Shown: positions 1 to 8,482 of the stretch, in pieces
Layout of the letters: each line of letters starts with the position of its first letter
Position numbering within the stretch: position 1 is the stretch's first letter
NCBI GenBank assembly: GCA_025352235.1
Contig: JANXTU010000606.1
Span: 1-33,632, forward strand
Reading direction: 5' to 3'
DNA length: 33,632 nt
Source of the DNA: Fimbriiglobus sp.
GTDB lineage: Bacteria; Planctomycetota; Planctomycetia; Gemmatales; Gemmataceae
The notes under the pieces: model-generated
Database searches by the model: none
Told to the model about the DNA's origin: nothing
Seen by the model: only the letters and a program-made list of their open reading frames with translations
Program-made: the position numbers and the translations under genes

Positions 1-30
1 GGAATCGACCCGACTTGGCCCGCCGAGTGA
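1..30 (+). CDS. Possible C-terminal tail of an upstream gene (partial)
   Basis: The frame that begins at base 1 reads nine codons ending Pro-Ala-Glu and then TGA at 28-30. It stops 6 bases before the ATG of the next gene, which is the tight spacing expected of co-transcribed genes. Only nine residues are visible, so neither the product nor the reality of the gene can be judged from this window. Confidence 0.25.
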   Translation, partial: GIDPTWPAE

Positions 31-36
31 CGCCCG

Positions 37-477
37 ATGGACGCATCGATCATTGTTTCGTCGCCGATGGTGCGTCTGCCCGAGGCCCCTTATCCTTCGA
101 CCGGGTCGACCGAGACGGCGGATCTCTTGCGGCAAATGATCGATCTGCAGCGAGAGCAACTCGGCTTGATGAGAGCCCGACAGGCCGCGACGGACGACAA
201 AGCTCGCTGGCAGATCTTCTACAACCGCTGGGCCGCGGAGTTCCCCGAATTGCCGGGCCGTTGCAAGGCCGTACTCCCGAACGTCGAACGCGCATATCTC
301 GAACTCATGCGGGAGGTGTCCGACCGCTTGGACAGCGAGGACGCGGTCGATCTCGAATCGGAATTCGCCCTCGCGGAGTTCCTCGATAAGTACGGCGTCC
401 GGCTCGCCCAATTGGGCAACGTCCTCGGGCAAGTTGGCCACTTGGCCCACGTGTCGCCCCCCGATCCGCCCGCCTGA
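37..477 (+). CDS. Small helical protein of unknown function
   Basis: This is a 146-residue protein that I cannot assign to a named family. It has no signal peptide or membrane segment. Residues 25-60 are rich in Gln, Arg, Leu and Glu and look like an amphipathic helix or short coiled coil, with a Trp/Phe/Tyr cluster around residues 52-62. The C-terminal half (70-135) is also strongly helical and acidic and ends in a Pro-rich tail. The ATG at 37 is chosen because it gives balanced amino-acid usage; the overlapping frame starting at 15 is Arg/Gly-rich and looks like a shadow. The gene lies 52 bases upstream of the giant TPR gene on the same strand, so the two may be co-transcribed and the proteins may interact; that is inference only. 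Confidence 0.7.
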   Translation: MDASIIVSSPMVRLPEAPYPSTGSTETADLLRQMIDLQREQLGLMRARQAATDDKARWQIFYNRWAAEFPELPGRCKAVLPNVERAYLELMREVSDRLDSEDAVDLESEFALAEFLDKYGVRLAQLGNVLGQVGHLAHVSPPDPPA

Positions 478-529
478 TATCCGCCCCGTTTCCAACCGAT
501 CCCCCCGACCCGTTTCCGAAGGACGCACC

Positions 530-3500
530 GTGCCGAGGGAACCGACCCCGCCCGACGTGGACATCGCGTCCGCCGACATCGTCGCAATCAAAGACCTCTA
601 TCTGAGCGGGCGGTACCGCGCCGCGTTCGATTACGGCTTTCGGTTCGGCCCGCTGCGCGGTTGGACCGGCCCAGCCGCACGGCTCATCGCCGGGCGGCTC
701 GCCATGCAACTCGGCGCCCCGCGCCTCGGCCGGCGCTTGCATATCTTGGCGTACCGCGAAAGCCCGGCCTACCCGGAGGCGGTGTATTACCACGCCCGCT
801 ACCGGCTCGAACACTTCGGCCCATTCGCCGGTTGGCAATTCCAAACCCACCACACCGATTGGGACGAAGCGTCGCCGGAACTCCGCGGCGATTGGCTCGC
901 GCTGCAGGCCTTCACCGCGGCCCGCCTGCGCGACTTCGACCGCGCGGAAAAGTTCTTGGCCCAGTCCGAGGCGATGGCGCCCGATCGATCGTGGCACTCC
1001 GTCGAACGGGCCGGCGTGCTGGAATTCCAAGAGAAGATGGACGAGGCCCTGATCGCCGCGCGGCGGTCGCTCGAGATTCAAAAATGGTTCCGGCCGGGGG
1101 TCCAAGCGGTCGGGCACCTGCTCGTCCGCCGCGGGCGAACGCTCGAAGCCTGCGACTTCTTGACCGAAGCCGCGGCGAACCTCGAAAGCTCGTTGGTGAT
1201 GGCGCAACTCGCGGCGGTACAACTCGACCTCGGCCGCTTCGCCGATGTCCGCGCTAGCGTGGAGCGCTACGCGAAATTGTCGCCGCTGCTCGAACCCGAT
1301 TTGCGCGATTGGCTTGCGGCCCGGCGCTCCGATGTCGCCTACTTCCTCGGCGAGATGGGCGAAGCGCAATCGCAAGCCCGTTTCGTGAAGGACGACGACG
1401 AAACCTTTTACCCCACGTTCGCGGATCGATTGAAAGAGTCGGCCCCGGCGCGGGCCACGCGGGTGATTCTCCCGCTCGATTTCAGCTACGACCGCACGCC
1501 GCCGACGGTGCTGCAACTGCTCGGCCGCTATTGGGACCGCCCGTTGGAACTACCGCCGGGCGAGCCGACCGGCGCCCTCGATGGCGTCCCCGACTCCGCC
1601 GAACGCCGGCGCTTCGAGCAACTCGGCTGGTCGGTCCGCGAGTTCTCATTGACGCCCGACGTGTCGAACGAACTCATCGGCCGCGGCATCCCGTTCCAAC
1701 TGACGCTCGTCGAGACCGGCTTCGGCCAATCGCGGCTCGTCATCGGGGCGGACGACACCCGCGCGTCGGTCTATTTCGCCGAAGCGCTTGAACGCAAACC
1801 GATCGAAGCTCCGCTGGCCTCACTGCGGAAGCGATTCGGCTCCACGGGGCCGCGCTGCCTCGCGGTCGTTCCGCCCGGCGAAGTCGCGAAATTCGACGGG
1901 ATCGATTTCCCCGACGCCGGTCCGCTCGACGCGCTCCACCGGATGCAATCGCTCCTCGCGGAGCGCCGATTCGACGCGGCTCGCGAAGAGCGGGACGCGC
2001 TCCTCGCCGACTACGCCGAGAGCCCTTGGGCCGAGTTCGCGCGGCTCGCCTGGGCCAAGACGACCCAGCACCCGGTGCTGCTGCTGGAAGCGGCGAATCG
2101 GTTGCTGATCCGCTATCCCCTCGATGCCACCTTTGCGATGGTGAAGGCCAACGCCCTGCGCGAACTCGGGCTGGTCGCGCAGCGCACCGCGTTTCTGCGG
2201 GTCGAGGGAGCCCGCGCGGACGCCGACCCGATTCTGATCCAATCGCTCGCGCAAATTCTTCTCGCCGACCCGCGCGAGCAAGCCGAAGCCGAGCGATTGT
2301 TGCGGCGCTCGGTGCGACTGCGCCCGCATGCTGCGGCCGGCTATTTCTTGCTCGGCGCGCAGTGGTGGGAGCACGGTCGCTTCGACGAAGCGGTCGAACT
2401 CCACCGCTTCGCCAACTGCCTCGACGAGCGGGAGGAGCAGTTCGCGGACGCTTACCTCCGCGTGGCGCGGGCCACCGGGGGAATCTCGGAAGCGGTCCGA
2501 TTGTTCCAACGTCGCGCGGCGCGAGCCGAGGTGCCGAGCAGCGCCGCGGTGCGTTCGCTCCACGCGGCGCTGCTCGAGCGCGGCGAACCGGAGTTCGCCC
2601 GCACCGCCCTCGACAAAGCCATCGCCAAACTCGCCGGGCTCGACCCCGCGACGCCGGCCAAGGGCGACGACCCGGCCCCGAAAGCGGTCCTCGCGGAACT
2701 GCGGATCTTTCGCGCCGAACTGCTGGCGAACCGGGGCGACTTCGCCGATGCCGAATTGGAACTCGCCGAGGCCCGCCTCGACGCGCCGAAGTCGCAGTGG
2801 TTGAAAGCCTCCGCCCGGATGAACCGCACGAAACCGAGCTACCGCGCGGCCCTGCTCGACCTGCGCGAGTACGACATCCACGACCCGCTGAACCCGGAGG
2901 TCCACCGGCTCATCGTCGGTCTGCTCGGCGACACCGAAGGCAAGGTGGCGGCCCGCGGCTACCTCGCGGAGCGCTGCGCCAGCTTCCCGCACTTCTATCC
3001 GCTCTTGAAACTCCGGGCCGAGTGGCTGACCGGCGAGACCGATGACACGGCGAAGGCGGCCATTGACGAACTTCTCGCGGTCTGCCCGCGCGACGCGTGG
3101 GCCTACCGCCAACTCGCCCTGCTCCACGGCGAGCGCCGGGAAATCGATGCGGCGCTCGAAGCGGCGCGGACCGCGGGCGAGTACGAGCCGGATCATCCGT
3201 CGCAGTTCGCGGTGCTGGCGAACGCGACCCGCCGGGCCGATCGCTCCGACGAAGCCGGCGAGATCTTCCGACAGGGTTTGGAGCTGCACGTCGACCACGA
3301 ATTCGCCATCGTCGAACTGGTGCGGACGGCGCGCGGGGCGAAGGAGAAAAAAGCGGCGCTGCGGTTCGTGGCCGATCAACTCCGCGCACAGCCGACTAAC
3401 GGCGACGGCTTGTTGGCGTACCGCGATCAAATGCTGCCGCTGATCGACGATCCCGAAGAGCAGGAGCAATTCTTCGCGGAACTCGAGCAGTTCCTTGAAG

Positions 3501-6436
3501 ATCGCCCCGACCTCTGGCAGGCGTGGTCGATCGTGATTCAGCAAATGATCATGATGCACCGGGAGACGGAAGCGACCGCGTTGGCGCGGGAAGCGACCGC
3601 GAAGTTCCCGCTGCTGTCGCGACTCTGGATGGATTTGGCCGAAGCTTGTGCGCGGACGGATGCGAACGAGGATCGCATCGAAGCCCTGCGGCAAGCGGTG
3701 AAGGGGACGCCCGGCTGGACGCCGCCCGCCAAGGAGTTGGCCGACGCCCTCGTCGAAGACGAAGAGCGGGAGGAAGCGCTCGCGGTGCTCGAAGCGAACC
3801 TCGCCAAAGCCCCGCTCGACCCGCTGGCCCACGGGTTCCTCGCCGAGCACCTGTGGGAATCCGACCGCGGGGAGGACGCGCTGAAAGCCGCCGAGCGCGC
3901 CGTCCGCCACGAGCCGGGGTACGACTGGGCGTGGGGCGCCGTCGCCAACTGGGGCGAACGCGTCGAGCAGCCCGGGGCGGCGCTGGCGCTCGCCCGCGAT
4001 TTGGCCGAAGATCGGGGCGGCGATCCGCGCGTCTTCCTCAAGCTCGCCCGGTTTCTGAACAAGTACGACCAGACCCCGGAAGCGCTCGCTGTGCTCGACC
4101 GCGCCGCCGCGCTCGAGCCGACTAACCCGGAGCCGTACGATCTGAAAGCCGAACGGCTCGCGGACGTCGGCCGGTTCGACGAAGCGTTGGCGGCCCTGCA
4201 ACCGGCGCCGCTGCTGGACAGTTTGCCGCTGGTATTGCAGGGCCGCGCGGCTTGGGTCGAAGCCCGCCGCGGGAACTACGGCGCCGCCATCCCGATGATG
4301 CAAGCCCTGGTGTCCATCGACCCCGGCTACTACTGGGGCTGGCAGCAACTCGCCGAGTGGTTCAACGACACCGGCAAGGCGGAAGCGTACCGCGAAGCCG
4401 CCGAGGAGATGTGCCGGCTACGCCCCGACCACCCGACGCCGCTGACCATGCGCGGCGAGGCGAAGCTGCTGACCGGCGCGCGGGACGAAGGCAAAGAAGA
4501 TCTCCGCGACGCGCTGCGGTTGCACCCCGGGTACTCCCCGGCGGCCGCGATCTTGTTCGACGCCTGTTTGGCCGACGGCGAACTCAAAGAAGCGCGGACG
4601 GCGCTCGCGGTGCTCCAAGAGCACCTCGCCGGGCCCGAGGGGTTGATCAAGCAGTTGATTTACGCCGTGCGGACCAACGACCAAACCCTCGGCGAACGCA
4701 CCTTCTGCGACATCGCCTTCACGTCCGGGGAAGGGTCGCCGACGCTGCTGCAAATGGCGATGGCCGAGATGCGCCGCGGCGGTTGGGACGAGATCGCCAT
4801 CGAGACCTTGAGCACGGCGTGGCGCAGCGGCGAGGAGTTCAACCCCTGGGCCGCGATCTTCTGGCTCGATACCCCCGCCGCCGAGATGGAAGACTTGACG
4901 GAGCGGATCGCGGCCTGCGACGCGTCGATCCGCGAATATCCGAACTTCCTGCCGGCCCACGACCGCAAGGCGGAGCAGCTCGCCCGGGCCGGCCGATTCG
5001 ACGAGGCCCGCACCGCCTGCGAACAGCCGCAGTTGCAACCGAAGCCGCTCACGCTCCGCGGCCGCATGGCGTGGATCGAAGCCCAGCGCGGGGACAAGCT
5101 CCATGCCATCGCGATGATCGGCGAATGCCTGAAGGAAGACCCCGATTACACCTGGGGTTGGCGGCAACTGGCCCACTGGCACGACGACCTCGGCCAGCAC
5201 AAAGAGAGCCTCGACGCGGCCGATCAACTCGTGCGGCTCGCGCCGGGGGACCCGTACGCCTACGGGATTCGCGGCGAAGCCAAGCGCATCCTCGGCGACC
5301 GTCGCGGCGCGAAAGACGACTACGAACTCGCCTTCCAGATCGATCCGAATTTCGGCGCCGCCGGGCACCAGTTGATCTCCGAGCAACTGGCGACCGACGA
5401 CCTCGGCGGGGCGCAGCGGACGTTGGCGACCCTGCGCGAACATGCCGACGGGCCACTGTTGAAACTCCGCGCCGTCCAACTCGCCGTGCGGCAGCGCAAC
5501 CTCGCCGAGGCGCGGTCGCTGATGCGCGGGCTCATCGAAGACGACGCCGTCCCGAAGTCGCTGGTGCGCGATTCGGCCCGCGAGTTCGACGAGCAGGGTT
5601 GGGCCGCGGAAATCGACGACGAATTTTCGAAAGCGCTCGACCGGCCCGGCACATCGTCGGTCGCGGCGGGGATTTGGGCCGAGCGCTTGCTCGATGCGGC
5701 CGAGCCTTGGAAGGTGAGCGACCGCTTGAAGGACATCGCCACGCGGAACCCCGACGCGGCTCGCGAAGCGGCCCTCGTCCTCGCCGGCGGATTGACGGTT
5801 TTGAATCAACCCGAGACGGCGACGGCGACAGTGCAGCGCTTCGCCGACCTGCTGCGGGAAACGGACGACGGCTGGGCCCGCGCCGGCGCGATCTTGACGC
5901 GCGCCAAGCAGCACCGCCTCGCCGTGGCTTGGTTGCAGGATTGGCCGAAACGGCCCGAGTGCGAAGCGTGGATGCTCCGGGCGCTCGCGGACGCCCACCG
6001 CGCGCTCGGCGAAGATGCCGAGGCGGAAGCCGCACTCCGGGCGGCGCACCTCAAACTCCCCGACGACCTGCCGACCGATCTGAGCGCTTGGCTCGCGATC
6101 CTCGAAGCGGTGAACGGCAACACCGAAGCGGCCAACGGCTTCCTCGACGACATCGACCCGCTCGGCCTGCCCGACGGGACGAAGCTGCTCTTGGCGATGG
6201 CTGAATCGCTGGTGATGGTCCAGCAATCGAGCGCGAAAGAGCGGTCCAGCGCGTTCCGTGACGCCCGCGAAGATTTGAAAGCCGCCGCCGGCGCCTGCCC
6301 GCCCGCCGACGTGCCGCCGGGGGCCGCGCGGTGGTTTCTGAAGGTCGCCCGCCGCCTCGCCGCCGACGCGGGCGGGTTGAAAGCGAGGGCCTGGGCCGCG
6401 TGGGTCGGCCTCCGGCCGCCGGTGACGGAGGCGTAG
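530..6436 (+). CDS. Giant TPR protein with degenerate C39-like peptidase domain
   Basis: The protein has 1968 residues from the GTG at 530, which has AAGGA about 6 bases upstream. An ATG at 434 would overlap the preceding gene and add a Pro/Arg-rich stretch that looks non-coding. There is no signal peptide, so it is probably cytoplasmic. Residues 1-310 are TPR-like helical pairs. Residues about 312-460 resemble the C39-like peptidase domain found inside some bacterial TPR proteins (the R-Y-W-x-R-P block, the G-W-x-x-R-E-F block, the R-G-I-P-F block and V-I-G-A-D), but the expected catalytic Cys position is about Thr323 and the His position about Gln400. The rest is a long run of TPR units with Y-x-W-x-W signatures and an internal duplication (about 1195-1470 versus 1470-1745). 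It is probably a binding scaffold. Its partner is unknown. The domain match is from memory of the family, not from a search. Confidence 0.9.
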   Translation: MPREPTPPDVDIASADIVAIKDLYLSGRYRAAFDYGFRFGPLRGWTGPAARLIAGRLAMQLGAPRLGRRLHILAYRESPAYPEAVYYHARYRLEHFGPFAGWQFQTHHTDWDEASPELRGDWLALQAFTAARLRDFDRAEKFLAQSEAMAPDRSWHSVERAGVLEFQEKMDEALIAARRSLEIQKWFRPGVQAVGHLLVRRGRTLEACDFLTEAAANLESSLVMAQLAAVQLDLGRFADVRASVERYAKLSPLLEPDLRDWLAARRSDVAYFLGEMGEAQSQARFVKDDDETFYPTFADRLKESAPARATRVILPLDFSYDRTPPTVLQLLGRYWDRPLELPPGEPTGALDGVPDSAERRRFEQLGWSVREFSLTPDVSNELIGRGIPFQLTLVETGFGQSRLVIGADDTRASVYFAEALERKPIEAPLASLRKRFGSTGPRCLAVVPPGEVAKFDGIDFPDAGPLDALHRMQSLLAERRFDAAREERDALLADYAESPWAEFARLAWAKTTQHPVLLLEAANRLLIRYPLDATFAMVKANALRELGLVAQRTAFLRVEGARADADPILIQSLAQILLADPREQAEAERLLRRSVRLRPHAAAGYFLLGAQWWEHGRFDEAVELHRFANCLDEREEQFADAYLRVARATGGISEAVRLFQRRAARAEVPSSAAVRSLHAALLERGEPEFARTALDKAIAKLAGLDPATPAKGDDPAPKAVLAELRIFRAELLANRGDFADAELELAEARLDAPKSQWLKASARMNRTKPSYRAALLDLREYDIHDPLNPEVHRLIVGLLGDTEGKVAARGYLAERCASFPHFYPLLKLRAEWLTGETDDTAKAAIDELLAVCPRDAWAYRQLALLHGERREIDAALEAARTAGEYEPDHPSQFAVLANATRRADRSDEAGEIFRQGLELHVDHEFAIVELVRTARGAKEKKAALRFVADQLRAQPTNGDGLLAYRDQMLPLIDDPEEQEQFFAELEQFLEDRPDLWQAWSIVIQQMIMMHRETEATALAREATAKFPLLSRLWMDLAEACARTDANEDRIEALRQAVKGTPGWTPPAKELADALVEDEEREEALAVLEANLAKAPLDPLAHGFLAEHLWESDRGEDALKAAERAVRHEPGYDWAWGAVANWGERVEQPGAALALARDLAEDRGGDPRVFLKLARFLNKYDQTPEALAVLDRAAALEPTNPEPYDLKAERLADVGRFDEALAALQPAPLLDSLPLVLQGRAAWVEARRGNYGAAIPMMQALVSIDPGYYWGWQQLAEWFNDTGKAEAYREAAEEMCRLRPDHPTPLTMRGEAKLLTGARDEGKEDLRDALRLHPGYSPAAAILFDACLADGELKEARTALAVLQEHLAGPEGLIKQLIYAVRTNDQTLGERTFCDIAFTSGEGSPTLLQMAMAEMRRGGWDEIAIETLSTAWRSGEEFNPWAAIFWLDTPAAEMEDLTERIAACDASIREYPNFLPAHDRKAEQLARAGRFDEARTACEQPQLQPKPLTLRGRMAWIEAQRGDKLHAIAMIGECLKEDPDYTWGWRQLAHWHDDLGQHKESLDAADQLVRLAPGDPYAYGIRGEAKRILGDRRGAKDDYELAFQIDPNFGAAGHQLISEQLATDDLGGAQRTLATLREHADGPLLKLRAVQLAVRQRNLAEARSLMRGLIEDDAVPKSLVRDSAREFDEQGWAAEIDDEFSKALDRPGTSSVAAGIWAERLLDAAEPWKVSDRLKDIATRNPDAAREAALVLAGGLTVLNQPETATATVQRFADLLRETDDGWARAGAILTRAKQHRLAVAWLQDWPKRPECEAWMLRALADAHRALGEDAEAEAALRAAHLKLPDDLPTDLSAWLAILEAVNGNTEAANGFLDDIDPLGLPDGTKLLLAMAESLVMVQQSSAKERSSAFRDAREDLKAAAGACPPADVPPGAARWFLKVARRLAADAGGLKARAWAAWVGLRPPVTEA

Positions 6437-6467
6437 TTCCCCGATTCGATTTCCGAGGTCATCCGAA

Positions 6468-7397
6468 GTGCACGATGCGCGCTCGCAGTTCCGGTCCGGC
6501 CTGATCTTCGGTTTGATCGCTTACATCGTTTGGGGTTTGATCCCCCTCTATTTCCACGCGATTTCGCACGTTTTCGCCGGGGAAATCCTCGCGCACCGCA
6601 TCGTGTGGTCGTTCCCCATCGTGCTCGGGTTGGTCGCCTTGCAACCGGGCGGTTGGGCGACCTTCACCCGCGTCCTGCGCGACCGCCGCTTGGTGCTCAC
6701 ACTCTTGCTCAGCGCTTCGCTCCTGGCCGTCAATTGGCTCCTCTACATCTACGCGACCGTCAGCCATCGCGTCGCCGAAGCGAGCCTCGGGTACTACATG
6801 CTGCCGTTGGTCAACGCGTTCCTCGCCACGATATTCCTCGGCGAGCGATTGAAACCGGCGCACTATCCGGCGCTCGGCCTGATCGCGCTCGGCGTGGCGA
6901 TCCCGTCCGTCGCCGAGGGGCGCTTCACGTGGTTGGCCGTGGTGCTCCCGGTCTCGTTCGGCCTGTACGGACTCGTGCGGAAGATACTCCCGGTCGACAG
7001 CCTGACCGGGCTGACCGTGGAAACGCTATGGATGCTCGCGCCGTCGCTCGGCTTTCTGTTCTACCGGAGCGCGATCGGCGAAGCCTCGTTCGGGAACGAC
7101 TGGGGAACCAATGAATTGCTGATGCTCAGCGGGATTCTCACCGTCATTCCACTGCTGACGTACACCCTGAGCATCCGGCGGATCCCCTTGCTGACGCAGG
7201 CGTTCATCCAGTTCATCTCGCCGACCGTCCAGTTCCTGCTCGCGGTCTTCTACATGGGCGAAGACATGGGACCGGAGCGATGGGCCGCGATTCTGTGCGT
7301 TTGGGTCGCGGTGATCGTCTTCATCGTGGATGCGGCGCGGAGTGCGCACCGGAAACCGGCGAGCGTTCCCCCACTGGCTGTCGCAGCCGCGGAATGA
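6468..7397 (+). CDS. rarD: RarD/EamA-family transporter
   Basis: This is a 309-residue inner-membrane protein with about ten hydrophobic segments, the usual size and topology for RarD of the drug/metabolite transporter (EamA) superfamily. The N-terminus carries a G-x-x-A-Y-x-x-W-G-L-x-P-x-Y signature followed by an A-H-R-x-x-W motif, both typical of RarD. A second EamA half spans roughly residues 150-290. The substrate of RarD proteins is not firmly known. The start is the GTG at 6468 with GAGG about 9 bases upstream. It lies 31 bases after the TPR gene on the same strand and could be read from the same transcript, although no functional link is evident. Its 3' end overlaps a possible small minus-strand ORF. 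Confidence 0.9.
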   Translation: MHDARSQFRSGLIFGLIAYIVWGLIPLYFHAISHVFAGEILAHRIVWSFPIVLGLVALQPGGWATFTRVLRDRRLVLTLLLSASLLAVNWLLYIYATVSHRVAEASLGYYMLPLVNAFLATIFLGERLKPAHYPALGLIALGVAIPSVAEGRFTWLAVVLPVSFGLYGLVRKILPVDSLTGLTVETLWMLAPSLGFLFYRSAIGEASFGNDWGTNELLMLSGILTVIPLLTYTLSIRRIPLLTQAFIQFISPTVQFLLAVFYMGEDMGPERWAAILCVWVAVIVFIVDAARSAHRKPASVPPLAVAAAE

Positions 7398-7536
7398 ATC
7401 CGGGCTCGTGGTCGTGATCGCCTTTGTGACAACCGTGCCCGACGAGCGGGAACAGAGCCACCGCCACGAAAAGAATCCCGAGGGGAATCCGCGCGGCGGT
7501 CGTTGACGGGCGCGATGCGACGGGCGTGCGACTCAT
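7321..7536 (-). CDS. Possible small membrane peptide coupled to the hydrolase gene
   Basis: This 71-residue reading frame starts with an ATG that overlaps the TGA of the upstream hydrolase gene (ATGA), the classic arrangement for translational coupling. Residues about 15-33 form a hydrophobic stretch suited to one membrane segment or an uncleaved signal, followed by a short Cys/His/Asp-rich patch (C-H-K-G-D-H-D-H) that could bind metal. Third codon positions are GC-rich, as in real genes here. The final 77 bases overlap the end of the convergent rarD gene, which lowers confidence, and the C-terminal third looks low in complexity. I recognise no family. It may be real, or only a downstream frame that happens to be open. 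Confidence 0.4.
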   Translation of the reverse strand: MSRTPVASRPSTTAARIPLGILFVAVALFPLVGHGCHKGDHDHEPGFIPRLRQPVGERSPVSGAHSAPHPR

Positions 7537-8447
7537 TCCTTCACCGGCTTCTTCAAGTTTTCGTCGAGGAACTTCACCAGCGCCTTCGCGGACACTTCCG
7601 TGGCGTTCCCCGTCCAACCGTGGGTCTTGCCCTTCATCACCAAGAATTCGGTCTTCACCCCGGCCGCTTTCAGTTTGTCGTAGAAGCGCTCCGAGTGGAT
7701 GATCGGCACGATGAAGTCGAGGTTGCCGTGGATGATCAGCGTCGGCGCGGCGGATTTGGTCACGTACTCGATGGGCGATGCCTTGGCATACAGCTTCGGG
7801 TCGGTGAGGCACTCCTTCCCGAGTAGCGGCACCATAAAGGACTCGTTGACGCCGGGGGATTCGGCGAAGAGCGACAGTTGGGCCGGGCCGAAGTAATCGA
7901 TGACGACCTGAACTTGGCTCGACACGCCGGGGCAAAGTTTGCCGTCGAACCCGGCGGTGGAATCGGTGACACCCAGCAGCGCCGCCAAATGACCGCCGGA
8001 GGAAAAGCCGAGGGCGCCGAAGCGCTCGGCGTCGAGGTCGTACTTCTTCGCGTTGGTCCGCAGGAAGCGCACGGCGGTCTTGGCGTCTTCGATCTGCGCC
8101 GGGAACTTGTGCTCCGGGGCGAGCCGGTACGAGACGCTCGCGGCGGCATAGCCCTTGCGCGCCAGCATTTCCAGCAGGCTGAATTCTTGGTTCTTCTCTT
8201 TGCCACCGGGGGCGAAGATCGCCGGCTTGGTCAGATCTTTGCGGTTGCCCGCCTTCCACGCCCCGCCGTGGAAACAGACGATGCACGGGTGCGGGCCCGG
8301 CCCCTTCGGCGTCACGAGGTCGAGCTTCAATTTCACATCGCCGACGGTGGCGTAGGTGATGTCGGGTGAAGTCGTGAACTCCGCCGGTTCCGCGGCGTGG
8401 GCCGCACCGGCGAGGAGGATCGAAGCGAGGCTGGCGGCGCGGAACAT
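7533..8447 (-). CDS. Secreted alpha/beta hydrolase (esterase/lipase type)
   Basis: This 304-residue protein has a Sec signal peptide (residues 1-19, cleavage after A-H-A). The mature part has an H-G-G-A-W oxyanion-hole motif, an S-Y-R-L-A-P block, the nucleophile elbow G-F-S-S-G-G-H, an Asp in H-G-N-L-D and a His in K-T-H-G-W, so the full catalytic triad is present. This fits the hormone-sensitive-lipase/BD-FAE group of esterases; the substrate is unknown and could be an acetylated or feruloylated glycan or another ester. The ATG at 8447 is chosen because the signal peptide begins there and a GGAG lies about 12 bases upstream. It sits 35 bases after the last permease gene on the same strand. 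A TACAAT box at 8473-8478 in that gap could be an internal promoter, but no convincing -35 accompanies it. Confidence 0.9.
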   Translation of the reverse strand: MFRAASLASILLAGAAHAAEPAEFTTSPDITYATVGDVKLKLDLVTPKGPGPHPCIVCFHGGAWKAGNRKDLTKPAIFAPGGKEKNQEFSLLEMLARKGYAAASVSYRLAPEHKFPAQIEDAKTAVRFLRTNAKKYDLDAERFGALGFSSGGHLAALLGVTDSTAGFDGKLCPGVSSQVQVVIDYFGPAQLSLFAESPGVNESFMVPLLGKECLTDPKLYAKASPIEYVTKSAAPTLIIHGNLDFIVPIIHSERFYDKLKAAGVKTEFLVMKGKTHGWTGNATEVSAKALVKFLDENLKKPVKE

Positions 8448-8482
8448 GTCGGGCGCTCCGGGTGGTGGGGGAATTGTACCGC

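Noticed and set aside
15-389. Frame overlapping the first small gene
   Set aside because: It is Arg/Gly-rich and lies in another frame of the helical protein gene at 37-477, which has balanced composition.
434-529. Upstream ATG start for the giant TPR gene
   Set aside because: The extension overlaps the previous gene and codes a Pro/Arg/Ser-rich stretch; the GTG at 530 has a proper Shine-Dalgarno site.
1820-4348. Long minus-strand open frame (842 codons) opposite the TPR gene
   Set aside because: It is Arg/Gly/Pro-rich with no recognisable domain and mirrors the high-GC coding strand, the usual antisense shadow.
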